A stretch of 41,353 nucleotides of DNA, from positions 1 through 41,353 of the forward strand of contig JABANP010000468.1 of assembly GCA_013115135.1 (NCBI GenBank), given 5' to 3'. This DNA comes from Perkinsus olseni. Its lineage: Eukaryota; Perkinsozoa; Perkinsida; Perkinsidae. Under the pieces are notes generated by a model, which searched no databases, was not told the DNA's origin, and saw nothing but the letters and a program-made list of their open reading frames with translations. The position numbers and the translations under genes are program-made. Shown here piece after piece: positions 11,501 to 25,581 of this stretch. How positions within the stretch are numbered: the stretch's first letter is position 1; every line of letters starts with the position of its first letter.

Positions 11501-12370
11501 GCCAGGTTCGAGGGGTCGCCAAGGGCCGCCCTCAAGGCCCGCTCACAGTACGCTTCTCCGTCCTAACGGATGCGCGTCATTTACCCGGCCGACGACGCTG
11601 GTCTACCTTCCCGCCACCCCGGGCTGTCGAGCGTTCCGTACCAGGTTGGGTCTGAGCAACACACGTACCCCCTGCTCCAGTGGCCGCGAACCGTTACCTC
11701 CAACCTCTCCTCGGTCGGCTGCGGCGGGGCACCTTCCAAGTACCACGACGGAGCATCACCGAGGTTCAGCGAGGACAAGTTGCTGTGCGAGGTAGGGTAC
11801 TGCAGCCTGACCCTACCGGCCACAGCTGCCCCCTCGGTAGGCAGTCGAGCGACTACATCTCCTCATCTTCGGGTTCTCCAGTCCTAGACCCCCTCCTAGC
11901 GTAGCCCCCCATAGCGTGGACAGGGCCTTCCTCAGCCACGGAGCCGATAGAGGTGCGAGGCCAGTAGATCCTCTGAAGGCGGGTGTCCTACCGCCGCCGC
12001 AGCAGGAGGACGCCTACCTCCCTGAACCATCTGCCCACTCTAGCGCTCGGGTCTTTAGACATTACCTCTACACCGGGGAGTGAAACGAAAAGAACACTGC
12101 AGTGGGTGGCAAGGCTAGTCCGGCCCACTGCCGAGGTCCACTACATGGAGGGCTTCTAGTGGCTTCGGCGTATAGTGACCCTCACCAGATGGTGAATGAG
12201 TGCCCTGCTCTCCCTCAAGAAAGCTTACCGATACACTCCGACGGATTCTCACGACGGATGGACGGGCGATGAGAATGCACGTTGCCCGACTAGAAATTTC
12301 TGCATCGGAAAATTGGCCGCAATTTGCCGAAACGAGAAGTACAGACTGTATGGTGATAGTAGCACCCACA
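8580..12370 (-). CDS. Ser/Arg/Pro-rich low-complexity protein locus, exons only
   Basis: I infer a minus-strand multi-exon gene from several open blocks that share a biased composition and are flanked by GT/AG. Clearest are: about 11135-10740, ARARSPSPLRRVVSVRGGSP and later LRSPERAPSSHTLDR (SP/SR-rich, probably disordered); 10560-10333, RADLRGLNQLLAFLESRG and an acidic end DDVVEALQDEGEPETLEVA before a TAG; about 9790-9560, ELREKEAR spliced over a short intron to LRLELYLVESARRRELLMDS (helical); and 9000-8760, STKRRRSSWHGDRHVS. The window's densest GC lies here. No conserved domain is recognisable and the start codon was not found. It could be two genes, one ending at 10333. Confidence 0.35.
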
Positions 12371-12527
12371 GCGGCTCAGCCACTCTACCTTCCTCCCAGG
12401 TCGTGCCCCGCTAGCCTACCGTAAATTGACCGCCTGCCAACACCAACACGTCTTTCGGTGATACTCGGAATGGTGTCAGTCGCTATGCAGCAGTTGGTAC
12501 AAAAATGAGAACTTTAATGATGCAGCA

Positions 12528-15179
12528 TCAGGCCCGCCCCCCCGGCCGGCTCAGCGGCTTCAGTTGCAACGCGAAGACACCCGAGTCGCAAGTCTGAGCC
12601 ACCACCCCTGTCCGAGGGCAATAAGTCACGTAGTAGGGGAAGCCCAGGGCGAAGTCACACGCCTTCGGGAGCCGGCCTTTGGCCAGCAATTTACCTGATA
12701 GGAGCACCGCAACGACGACGATGAACTCTCTCTACACCTGGGAACGACCAGACTGCCTCGAACGCTCGTAACCATCTACGAAATGTACTAATTCGATCAT
12801 GCCGCAAAGACCGTTTTCGACCAGAATGACTCTTACCCTCGGCGGCATTCCACAACCGCACTTCCCCTCGAGTGTCCACTGATACGAACTCGTCATCACT
12901 GAAGGTGGTGTCTATTGAGAGTATGTCGCTACGGTGCTCCTTCAAGACGTGCTGATGAGAGGACCGTGGCTGAGGTGATGCAGCAACACTCGAGAAAGGG
13001 TTACCTCAACCTTCTTCAAACGGAAATCGTATATGCAGAGATTGCGGCCCTCTGAGACCAAAACCAGATGACTAGGTCCGAGAATCCGTACAAAGTGGCA
13101 AAGCCGACCTCGGCCAGGCAGCGGAGCGTAGTCTAGCACCTAACAGGAGGATTGGGGCACACTGACTCGCTGCCGCTCGCCTTAATGACGTCAGAAGTCG
13201 TTCATTGAACTACTCCGTATACTTATACGGACGCTTAGAAAGAATAAGACCTTGAAGGGACCCGTCGGAGAAGGGCTGCGCTCCGGAGCCAGCTCTTCTT
13301 CGAACCATCTTCTCTCACCTGCTGATCGTGTTCCAAGTCCACCACTTTATAACACGGCGGCTTCACATCGTAATGTTCCACCAATCTGAGGAGACAGTCT
13401 CCCTCAGTTGTGTCGGACAATGCACAGGAGCCCTCACAAAAGTATCAGATCCCTCATGTCCGTCGGGCAGGCCATAGTCACATCCTCATCAGTCCCTTGC
13501 AGCCGGAACGGGGTCATGTTCTGACTCTCAGTCACCAAGTCGATGAAAGTGGTCATACCTGCTTAGCGGAGCGATGCACCACCACTATCACCACCTTCCC
13601 ACCCTCACCCGGGAAAACAATAGCCACCTTATTCTGTCTTTGCACCACATACTTCACCGATGCTGAGCTCCGCCGCTCGAATTTAAAGACGCTCTGCAAC
13701 GACTAGGTCCAATCAGGAGCGACAGTCGGTCGAAGCCTCCCACCTGCTGACAAGGGTCAGCCGTGTCGAAGATCTTGGCGCAGCTGTCTCCAACAGTAGC
13801 ATATACGATAGGGGTCGAGGGGTGCACCTCGTCTTCCTCCAAGTCGCCGTGCCTGAGTAGGTCGAGAATAGAGGCAAACATAACCTTGACGTCAAACAGG
13901 ATTAAACACCCCACGGGTGACTGGACGTTCTTTGATAGACTATCCTGAGCGGACGGAGGAACCGGAAAAGAACAACGCGAGAGAGAATTTTTCCGGGGGT
14001 TCAGAATCTGTAATTACTTCTGTCCTGCTATTGTGCATCACAGCCTAAGAAGACCTCAATCGTAGGCACGTGAGAGAAGCTACACAATCGACGTCTACAG
14101 TGGGCTCATAATAAGACATCAACACAGTAAGGCCACCGACGTCTCGTATCCAGTAGATTAACTTATCACGGTAATCACTGCCTTTCTAGTAATCACTATG
14201 AACTTTACCACATACATGCTCATATATAAAATCAGGTGTCCCAGGTTGAGGTGATGACAGACCGTCCGACCCTACCGCAGACCCTCCTCGAGATCGCCCA
14301 ACTTCTCCTCACTCGGAGGGCTCATAATGCTGCTCAACGCCACGCCAGCCTCGCGGTCTCGCCGCCTTGCTTCTGGAAGACAAGAGCACGGCTGACAGCG
14401 ATACGGCGAGGATGAGAGCTGCCCACCCGTGTAGGAGTCACGCACAAAAACTGCCTTCACCGCGTCATCCGAGAACCCCGCCAACGGTATCCTCTCGTCT
14501 AGCTCCAGCGAGTAATACCACACCTTGCCTGAAAGCAGCTTGGCTAGAAGTGCGGCGTGGACGAAAGACGCAGGCATGTTAACTCTCCGATACCAAGGCC
14601 CCCAGACTAATAACGACCACAGTGATTGCGACCATTGTAACCACAAGTAACAATTTCCTAGCGTTCCATCTCGATGGCATCTTTCTCTCTATCGAGCACC
14701 AAGGCCCGTCAATAGACAGACGCCGCTGTCCCTCAGGTACCCCAACGCCCCGTCATCTTACTAATGAGGATACTACAGCGATAGACGAGCCCTTACTATG
14801 ACGAGCAATCACATGGTTCTGTGATGTCTATCCGCTGCCCGAGATGGTGAGCCTACCAAGCATGGTGCCCGCCGCCACTCCCCACTCTCCAATATGCACA
14901 GACGTGATCGGGTCTCCCAAGTCCGTGTATACTACTTGTCGCCCAAGACCACCACTCAGGGCCTGGAAACCCGCATACTCAGCAAAAGTGTTTGAACCTG
15001 AATCCGCTTCGCTCCGCTAAGAAAAAGACCACTACGAGCCCACCTGCTGCCCTAGCGTTCCCATTGGGTGGGGTCGTCGAGGAGGACGAGGAGCCTCTGG
15101 CGTCGCCATCAATGGTCACCATCTGCCGCGGTGCCGTGGTCGAGTTATTCCTGCAATCATCGGTCGGAACCGTTGACAT
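12528..15179 (-). CDS. WD40-repeat protein
   Basis: Proposed start is ATG 15179 (MSTVPTDDCRNNSTTAPRQM, a Ser/Gly-rich leader); the stop is TGA 12528-12530. Exons in order carry beta-propeller-like blades: VVYTDLGDPITSVHIGEWGV (about 14920-14840), KVWYYSLELDERIPLAGFSD (about 14530-14460), STPIVYATVGDSCAKIFDTA (about 13830-13755), LVLVSEGRNLCIYDFRLKKV (about 13070-13000) and, across a 51-nt intron, EHRSDILSIDTTFSDDEF followed by VRLWNAAEG, the best WD signature. The last exon ends YYVTYCPRTGVVAQTCDSGV before the stop. WD40 propellers act as scaffolds, and nothing here shows the partner. Several internal joins are inferred, and the block at 14646-14540 includes a hydrophobic stretch that may be intronic. 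Confidence 0.6.
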
Positions 15180-15407
15180 AAGAATCTGCCAAGCTCAGGG
15201 ACTACAGAGGAGCCCCACCAACTCAACGCAAGGCACTCGTGATTAAACTCGGTGATCGGAAAGCAAATATGTTCGGGAAAGGTGAACGGTCGAGAAGTAC
15301 TGTACCAAAGGCTTCCTTCATCCTCGAAAGAAACCTCACCAGGGCTGCAATTCCGCCCAGGGACAAAACAATTTAGAAAACCACAGCGGAGCGAAGCACA
15401 GTAAAAC

Positions 15408-18400
15408 TCAATGATAGAACAGTTGTCGATTCCTCTCCTCCTGTTCCCGCTGGTCCCTCCGATGAATGGCCGTACTAGACGTGGGCGGTCTAAGGAGGCT
15501 GCTGCCTGGCGGGCCGAAGAGCGCCGCTGTTTGGGGAATTTCGTGGCGCGGTGACGCTGAAGGGGTCTTCAACGAAAACTTCACCGGAAACTCCACAGAA
15601 GAAGCAGGCGACTGGCTGAGGAAGGGAAACAGTCTCGAACTCACGGATGGCTTCGGATGCTTACCTCCTGTCACCCCAGGGGGAGTAGCTCGGATGAGTC
15701 AGCGATGGTGTGGTAAGCGGTGACACGTAGCGTGATGGCGTGTTCAGGCGGCCTGAAGGACACCCCTCGTTTTCGCAAACGCGGTTCAACGCCCGAGTAA
15801 AATGGCTTCTACGACGACCGAGCCCTCCTACACCAGCAGCGAGCGTGAACAGCAATCTTTGTCGACAACCACCCTAACGTCCAAGAGACCACCAAACTGC
15901 CCTGAATGTTCCTCACCGCTTCTGCCCGGCGTTGTGAAGGAGGCCGGAGGGCCACTGCCAGTCGGGATGCTGTTGCTGCTGATACGGAAGTAGTCTGCCT
16001 TCCTGTCGTCTTCCGGCCATGCCTCCCGCGTCGATGCTTCACTCCTCAACGACCATCGACTCTCCTCGTCGTCCCACTTCTTTTGGAACTTTTGGAACTG
16101 ACCACACCACCGCGACCTTCTCGTCACACAGTCATGGCGTTGCGTACGAACAAGCCACGAGATTTCAGTGAAGACTATCGAGAGAAAAATGAAGTGAGAA
16201 AAGTTCGGAAAAATTTGGTATTATACTGACTTCGAAAATTTCTCAGGCGGATTTCGGTTAGTTTCCAGTAGTACTATTATTTTCGTCGTGAATGAGTGGC
16301 GGAATACTAATGCGAAAAAAGGCCAACCTAAGGCTTCCCCGTAGAGCTCATCTCACCGTTTTTAACTGTGCGAACAACTCACATAAACGCGATATTTTAC
16401 TCCAATATAAACGTTCTCTTGGAACCGTTCAAACCCCCTCGTCTCACCCTATTCCTTCTGGCCTGCTTCTCTTGCTCGGCCCACTCGAGCTTCCGGAGCC
16501 TATCCTTCACTCCCGTAGAGTCAACAAGATCACCATGGCGATGGCCCGGCTCCGACAGAGTTTTCACCAACTGTGTTAGCTCCTCAATGTCCGTACCTGA
16601 AATCCACCGAATCATCCGGCCACTCCTGGTCTCCGTCCACTCAACCCTACTACTCTTTTCGAGCCTTCGCCGAAGACCAACCCTCTCGGTCGCGAAGTCT
16701 TTCCATATACTGAAAAAAGCTGAGAAATGCCGCTACCGGGGTTCGAACCCGACTTCACCTGAAAGTATCCCTGGCCTCTCTCTTCTCTACCCTATCCCTC
16801 ACGCTACTGGCCCGGATGGTATCTAAACTCTCCCGATGAACCCCAACAGCCTGACCCTCGCTCCACCTACTGGCCCTCTCCACCAGTTCTGCCACGGCAG
16901 AGTCCCCCCGGTCCAGCCACGGATTTCTGAGCAGCTGCCCTAGCGCTACTGGAGATGGCGATGGACGGGACAGCTCAGTCGACAGGTCAATTCTGATGGA
17001 AAAATGGTAATTCACTTCATGCAAGAACTAATCTACGTACTCGGCCAATCTTCGCTCCGCTGCGACTATGATGTCGTTTTCCTTCACATCACGCTCCCTG
17101 GCCACCTCAAGCGTAGCTCTCAAATGGAACAGCGAGGAGGAATCTTCCGACTCGTCCAAACACCGCTCAACCTACCATCAGAGGCATACTCCACACCGTA
17201 CCAGAGTACCCCCAAAAACCGCCATACCGCTCCATACCCAACTCACCCTATGCGTCACCGCCTTCCTCTCCTGTGCTTCTTCCGACCAGTACCTCAACGC
17301 ACGTCGTCGAAGAGACTGAAGAGCAATCCATGATCATCACAGCCGAGGGCCCTTCGACCGCTGACCAGTTGCCAAGCCTTCGTCCCAACTGTCTCTGCCT
17401 CCGCTTCTGGTCTCCCCGCCTCTCTCCATAGATCTCGTAGCTCCGCCGGAGTACTTCCCTTCTTCCCCAATGCAGCGTTCAACCTGATACCACTCCATCG
17501 CCACATCACCCAGTCAACACCCGCCCACCTGATAGCAGCCAAGCGGAGTTTGGCCGCCCCTATCGTGTCCGGTCCCGCCCGTCTCGCCAGGTCCTCATCA
17601 TAACAACACTCGCTCAAGGCCATCGTGAGAGACTCCTCGTCCCTTGCCGAGCTGAGAGCCTGAAGCATCGAGTGGTGGTGACACGGCAGAGACTTAGCCA
17701 TACTTCCACGATTCGGTGGACTCTTTCCGAACGGCCCTTCCACGCCTGCAGCACCGCCCTGCCCAGCCGCCCCTCCGACGCCTTCGCCATGTCCATCGCC
17801 TAAGGAGGACGGAAAAATCACGGGAAGGTTAGGGACCCGGCCAACTAAGTCATCCTATTGATGCTCTTCCCGCAACAACCAACCTCAAGGTGCTTCCTGA
17901 ATTTCGGGCAGTCCCCAATCCGTGATACAGTCGACCCGATCGACTCCCTCTTCCCCTCCTACTACCTTCTCCTCCTTCTCCTTACAATCATCCCTGTACG
18001 CCTTCCACGCTGCCCAAGTGACCTTTACTCGGCCAGTATCGCACCACTGCATGACCTCAGCTGCCCGGCACTTGAGATCCTTCTCCCTCTTCGCCCACTC
18101 AACCCACACTGCAAAGGATTCCTTCTCCAGCCTGCCTTCATAAGAGCTAGTTATCAGACCCTCTATCGTCTCCAATCGAGAGGAGTACCTGAGGACTCCA
18201 ACTCGAATACTATGATATACAGCGGCCCGACGCAACGCGTCATGCGAACGCTTCTCTGCATTTCCTCAGACTTCGACAAGACGCGTTGAAAACAAAAATC
18301 GACCGACCGATGACCACAGGATATCGCTTCAACCCAGTCGACTTTCGAGCATCCAAAGTTACCCACAGACGCAGCCCTCCTCGGAAGGGCCACACTACGA

Positions 18401-20050
18401 AATTACAGAGTCAACGAGGCCCTCGGGCACTACCTAGCGTATGCATGCCAAGTGGCAAGGATCCTCCTCAAACCCTCCTCCTTCTTCTCCTTCCGGAAGG
18501 CCACAACAGTAGCGTCCCACTTCCGACTTTGAACGACTATCTCAGAGTAGGTCGTCGGCACACCAGCATACTTGGCAACGTCAATCAGCCTCTCCAGCTC
18601 AGGCAGCTCCAACGCGCCCGGGATAAGCGACACTCCCAGGGCGTCTCCCAAAACTTCACGCGCCCTGAAATTCTCTTCCAGTGTTATACCTGCCTCCCGG
18701 CACTTCTCCGCCGCTTCCACCATGGCTTGCACTCCTCTCGCCGAGTACACCCCCTCAAGCATCCTCTTCCTCTCCATGGCCCCTGCAAGCTCCTCCTCAT
18801 CAACCCCGTCAATATCTAGTCTCCGGCATTCCTCGATCGCCTCCGCCAACTCGGCCGAGCTGACAGCGTCGTCCGAGGCTAGCCGAGCGACCTCCTTCCG
18901 CATGCGCAGGCGTCGCTTCCACAACTCGAAGAAGAACCGCGCCACCGTCTCCCGATCGGCTTCGTCATAGACTGAGTGCTGCCATTCTCTAAAAGCCCTG
19001 GAGAGCAGGGCGGACTCGGACAGACGCTCGAGAGGCTCTGCAGGGAGGTCCCTCAATCCCAGCTTGGCACAGTAGGACACAGAGGCCATCAGATCCGACT
19101 TCCGTCGCGCGCCATAAAAATCAATGAGGGCCTTGGCTGGGGTAACGTACACACTTGCAGCGCCATTCTCTTCGCCCTGAATCAACAGAGGTTCTTAAGG
19201 CATCGAATTTTATGCTACTCTTACATTAGCAACCAGTTGTTCCAGCTCAGCCGGCTTGGCCTGCCTGCTCACAGCGTCACGCAGCTTCTCCTCAGACAGG
19301 ACTCGATACGCCTCTGGCCCTACACTATCCCGGGACAGTGCGGGTAGCACCTGGCAACACATCAAAATCTTAGCGGAGCGAAGCGGCATCCAGTGCTGAA
19401 AGATAGAGCTGTAGCGCAGGAATTCATTAATGGGACAGCTCGACTGCAGCCAGGGAATCATTCAGGTCGCATGAATAACGATCGGAGGATCCCACCGAAA
19501 CTGGGAAAGATTCTCCGAATGAACGAACGATTATATCGGGGGAAAATCGGGAAAATAATGATAAGAAATAAATAATTCTGGAAGTCCAAAATTTCACGTT
19601 CCTCGCGAAGCTGCAGTCTCGCTGACCACGGTCGACTGCTCTCAGTGACTAAGTTGCCGGACGAGCCGCGTCCGAAAAATATGAAAAAAAGGCGGAGCGA
19701 AGCAGCGAAGCCTACTTCTTCCAAAGCGTCCAAGTCTCGAGCTTTGATGGCGGCCTTGAGCTCCGATTGAAGGACTGCCTGGCGGTCGGACTCCTCCAAC
19801 TTTCGACGGCAACTCTTGATGAGCTGCAAATCAGATGGTCTATCCAGAGAGATCTGAACGACGGAGCAATGCTCAGCGGCATGACCGCGCGCCACGAAAT
19901 TACCGAAGTTGCGTAGTCCACAGCAGCAGCCATCTCCTCATCGCTAGCAGCTTCATACAGCCTCCTCCTCGCATGCTGACTGGCTCGGACGTACATGCTC
20001 CACAGCCGAAGACAGGACTGCTCGTAAGCTCTCCCCCCGTGAGCCTGAAT
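15408..20050 (-). CDS. Trp-containing helical-repeat protein (Sfi1-like appearance), multi-exon
   Basis: A series of minus-strand blocks encodes almost pure helix with a recurring plan: an aromatic W-x-x-W/Y segment, then a charged helix, then a D-E-x-x-L-x-x-A-(V/I)-x-x-C/A helix. Examples are CLRLWSMYVRASQHARRRLY and SDEEMAAAVDYA (about 20000-19915), AFREWQHSV and FFFELWKRRLRMRKEVARLA (block 19185-18430), SSAELAEAIEECRRLDID, VTWAAWKAYRDDCKEKEE (18235-17885), and SARDEESLTMALSECC with VDWVMWRWSGIRL (17821-17294). Trp-plus-basic helices of this kind resemble centrin-binding Sfi1 repeats and other cytoskeletal alveolate proteins, but that is a resemblance only. The putative C-terminus is RDQREQEERNRQLFYH at TGA about 15408. 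The locus may continue into the coiled-coil block upstream. Confidence 0.5.
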
Positions 20051-20189
20051 GAATGTGCAACGACCGGGGATCAAGAAGGAATGATGGTGTTGTAAGGGGC
20101 GCTCACACAAGAGCGTAATCCGTGCTAATTCAACGAGGAGCATCATGCTTGGGGAATCGAGCAAGAGAGCAAGTGACCAAGGTATTAGT

Positions 20190-21600
20190 CAACAGTGACC
20201 AAGATACCACCCCCGGCCGCACCCATTGCCACCCATCACCTTATGAAACTGCACAGCCATCTGCATCAGCCGATCCTCTTCAGCCGCCGCTGCCTCCTGC
20301 CTCCTCTGATGGGCCTTCTTAGCAGCTTCCTCTCTCATTTGCCACAGAATGCGACTGTTCCGAGCCTCGATCTCCTTCCGCTCATCATCCGCCTGCTTCG
20401 CTCCGCCCTCCGTATCCTTCCGAGACTTCAAACCAGCATACCCGACAGCAGCAGCACCAGCAGCAGCACCAGCAGCAGCACCAGCAGAGGCCTTCGCCAC
20501 TTCTAGGTCCCTCTTCCGCATATCATCGGCCTTGGCCTTGGCCTCGGCTTCCTGAGCCTTTCGGGCCTCATCAGCGGCGGCCTTCTGCTTTTCAACTGCC
20601 GCCTTCTTAGCCTCCTCAGCCTCCTTACGAGCAAGCCCCAACTCCTCAGCTTGCCTTGCTCTCTCCTCTGCTACTCTCCTAGCTTCCTCTTTCTTCCGGT
20701 CGACTTCCTCTTGCGCTGCCCTCTCTGCCTCTTCCTTCTCCTTCCTCTTAGCCTCCTCTGCAGCAGCGGCAGCGGCCCTAGCAGCTTCCTCTTGCGCTGC
20801 CCTCTCTGCCTCTTCCTTCTCCTTCCTCTTAGCCTCCTCTGCAGCAGCGGCAGCGGCCCTAGCAGCTTCCTCTTGCGCTGCCCTCTCTGCCTCTTCCTTC
20901 TCCTTCCTCTCAGCCTCCTCTGCAGCAGCGGCAGCGGCCCTAGCAGCTTCCTCTTGCGCTGCCCTCTCTGCCTCTTCCTTCTCCTTCCTCTTAGCCTCCT
21001 CTGCAGCAGCGGCAGCGGCCTTCCCTTCCTCCTCCCGTGCTATCCTCTCGGCCTCTTGTTGGGCTCTTGCAATAACTTCCTGCCTCTCCTCCTCCTCTGC
21101 CTCTTCCCTTGATCTTCGCTCAGCCTCCTCTCTAGCCTGCCTTTCCTGCTCCTCCTCAGCAGCCTTCTGCAGCCGCCCTTCCTCATCTCGCCTCGCCTTT
21201 TCGATCCGTTCTTCTTCCTCCTTCTGAGCTCTCAAGGCCTCCTCTTCATCCCTCCGTTGCGTCTCTTCTTCCTGACGGCCTTCGGCTCCAGTGGCGGCCC
21301 TGAAGCACACATGATACCACCCCTCCACCACCTCCCGCCCCCTACTACCCCGTCCCTGCACGCTGCAGCCTGAGGACCTTCCACTCCTCCTCAACATCCT
21401 CAAGGTCGTCGTTGCACTTCATCAGCTTGTTTATCCTCTCCGATTCATTCCTGAGGCACCACAATCAATACCCGAGGTATCAGGCCACACAACCCGAGCC
21501 TCCCGCAATAGCGACAACAACAAGAACGCCTTTATCGCCCTGTTCGGGAGTGCCTCGAAGTCCATCACCGGCAAACGGCTAAGTTACTATTACGAGATCT
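20190..21600 (-). CDS. Alanine/glutamate-rich coiled-coil block with 27-residue tandem repeats
   Basis: An upstream exon reads RINKLMKCNDDLEDVEEEWK and ends with a GT donor near 21350. A 49-nt intron leads to a long exon down to about 20205. It encodes a continuous coiled coil (EEEERIEKARRDEEGRLQKA), then about four copies of a 27-residue unit (KRKEKEEAERAAQEEAARAA), then EEAKKAAVEKQKAAADEARK, an Ala-rich linker AGAAAGAAAGAAAVGYAGL and a short helical end. A candidate start is ATG 21563 (MDFEALPNRAIKAF), upstream of which splicing is unclear. The exon ends FHKVMGG..., where a GT donor is needed because a stop follows. It may be the 5' part of the downstream helical-repeat gene. The coding call is secure from the uninterrupted frame and periodicity. 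Confidence 0.65.
20710..21033. repeat. Four 81-bp tandem units
   Basis: The motif cttgcgctgccctct begins at 20710, 20791, 20872 and 20953, an exact 81-bp period in frame with the minus-strand coiled coil (27 residues per unit). Units differ at only a few positions, for example KRK versus ERK, so the array is young or homogenised. Confidence 0.9.
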
Positions 21601-21944
21601 ATCCCGTACGAAGGACCCACCAATCAGGTCTGCGATTCGTTTAATTTATGGTACGAGCGATGGGAGAGATCCGAGGCGGCATATCTCCCCACACGAAGCA
21701 GCTCCCGCTGTACTGTGATCGGTCAAGAATCTACCCTACCGCGGCACGCCCATGGCGATGAGACGGCTGCCGATCAGCCAACACTACTACCACTGAGATC
21801 CTTCACCAAACTCTCTGGGATCTAAGTTCAAGTTGACCATGTCCGCTAACGCTAGCTTATGCAACCCGATCTATGGCCAGCCAATCCCCTTCCTTCCCAA
21901 GGCCGTCCGAAACAACAACGACCCGGTGCCCGGCCAAGACAGTA

Positions 21945-22230
21945 CTACCTGTTCAGCCACACGTCCATCCGGCCCGCCAGAGCCTCGCTGCAGGACTTAG
22001 CTTCGGCGATGGCGAGGTCGCATTGGTCCACGGGCTTCGACTCGTCCCAGATCATCATCCTCAGCTCGGCGATTTGGCGAGAGAAAGCGCTGAGGGCTGA
22101 AGAAGACCGCAGAATACCCCACCTGACAAACCCCTCCACCGCCTGTGTCACCTCTGTCGTCACCAACCGGCTGGGAGGCGGTCACCGGCAATCCCGCGGG
22201 AGCAGCATCCACCGCTACCGAATGGGCCAC
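21945..22230 (-). CDS. Possible 5' exons of the minus-strand helical locus
   Basis: A block reads VTQAVEGFVRWGIL, then QIAELRMMIWDESKPVDQCD and LAGRMDVWLNR before a good donor (CAG|GTAGTA). Composition (W, charged helix) matches the downstream helical-repeat exons. An ATG at 22230 (MAHSVAVDAAPAGLPV) is a possible start. If real, the gene is divergent from the FNR gene with about 155 bp between starts, which would then hold both promoters. Link to the downstream exons is not shown. Confidence 0.35.
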
Positions 22231-22386
22231 AGCGGTCCTCGTGGCTGCGTTGAACCATGGGTCGAACCTGACGAGGATGAGGATGATGATGGCAAGATGT
22301 GGTATGATCGGCTATCGCCCTACTAAGCTCGTCCAGCTACCATGGTCATCGAAGGACTATGATCGTCCTACTACGATTCTATCATT

Positions 22387-23930
<1,544 letters not shown>

Positions 23931-25581
23931 GAGTTTCCTGTGTTGTGCAATTTATGGTATTGGATTTGGTTAATTGAGGGGCGGGCTGCTCCAGAGGACC
24001 CCTTGAAGGATCCTGCTAGCAAAGGCTATCTTGGAGGGAAGCCCTGCTGGCGCTGCTCAATATAAGGCCAGTTCGAAGGGGTGCCTAACACATAGTAGCG
24101 TCTTCTATTATGCATTACTCGAGTTAGCTGGCCGTACCACTCCACCGCTGAATCGCCTCGGGATGAGTCACGTCCGACCGGGATCCAGGAAAGCGCGTCG
24201 GCCCGTCATCAGCCCTACAATGGCGCAACCGAAGACTCTAGACTCCACCAATCACCGGCGAATGGGTGCGATAACAACCAAACAGGATCCGTATGGGAAC
24301 GTACGAAGGGGAAAGAGTGAAGAGATGACAATGAAAAGTTGAGGGTGCTCTACTCTTGCGATGACACAATTTGGAGCAATCGTGTGATGTAAAGTTGATA
24401 CCTGGACGGTGCATGGGCCTCCCCGGCTACTCGTCAGGCACAGAGGAATATTTTGGCTTGAACATTCGGCACCCGGTCTACGTGCAAGGATGTGAGCCGT
24501 ACATGAACGTGTTTACTCTGAATGGTGACAATTTTGAAGATTGAATTTCCCTTGTGAAGTTTGATAGAACCCTCCGTTTGCGGTCTCTTTCTGCGAGAAG
24601 GCGGGGGCATCTCCATCAACCGTGACCGTCAAGTTTCACAGGCAACTATCGAAGCTCGACAGGAAAAAGCCGAGAACGAGCATAGTCTATTTCATCTTGC
24701 TGGGGTGTACTGCTTATGTGCCGGTAAAGCGTTCTCTGCCTTAGTCCACCGAAAAGCGTTTCTTTAAGAGATGTCCGTGAGCCCGAGATTCACAGTGAAG
24801 ACCTTTTTTTCTCTTTCTTGTGTTAGTGAGTAAATAGGTGTGGCTTCTCAAGCCGAATGAGCTCTTTTATTATCCAGGCCTTCGTCGACGCGATGTCGAA
24901 CTTGGATGGGCGCCTGCCAATCTTGCCCGTGTATTGTCAAACTTGGTTGTCATACAGTATGACAAGGATATTATGCGAGTATGACTCATACTGTCCTTCT
25001 TGCATGGGATATTTTACGTTCGGCAAACTTGGAATTCACATTGACATTCTTGGTGTCAACATACTTGTCTTGTGTCAAACTCGCCAGTCCACTTGTCAAA
25101 CTTGTGCAAGGAAGGCCGCAGGCTTTACTGAGGGTGAAACCATCGCGACAGGGGACGTAGTCACACAATCCTGCACCACTTAAGCTAGTCGTTTCCGATG
25201 ATGATACTAGGTCTAGCTGCGTTACGATCACCGACTTCTGGAGTGGTAATTTGTGCACGGCAGTCGCGAGGAGTGGTCCTGCGGAGACGCGTGGACCACC
25301 TCCCAACTGCCTCTCTTCTCAGTTTTTCTATGCTACGTCGGCGTGAGCGGGTCTGCGACATTCCGCGTGACCTGCCCGCCGCCTTCCCGGGTGGAATTCA
25401 ACCCTCCCACCCTCAACCTAAACCGAGTCTGCGGGTGAGCCATGGTAGGCCTGGCATCAAGGGTTCCCAGGCTGGACGAGTCCAGTGTTTGGGTGCATGC
25501 GTGTTCGCACGCCCAGCACTCCAGTGCAATGGCAGACGGGCCGGCGTTGCTCCTTTGCCTGTCGTCCTCAACAAAGTCTAC
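23931..25581. other. Gene-poor spacer after the FNR gene
   Basis: ORFs of up to about 130 codons occur (for example 24031-24342 and 25198-25599) but show no domain, signal peptide or exon pattern. The stretch 24930-25110 has recurring TGTCAAACTTG-like words and a 9-bp inverted repeat at 24947-24965 with a one-base spacer. Confidence 0.4.

Noticed and set aside
16725..16775. tRNA-like T-arm (gggttcgaac on the minus strand)
   Set aside because: The T stem pairs, but no matching 5' acceptor strand, D arm or anticodon arm is found at the right distance, and it lies inside an inferred gene.
20651..21112. Leucine-rich plus-strand ORF (153 aa)
   Set aside because: It is the antisense of the Ala/Glu/Lys coiled-coil repeat; Leu/Cys/Pro richness follows from the complementary codons.
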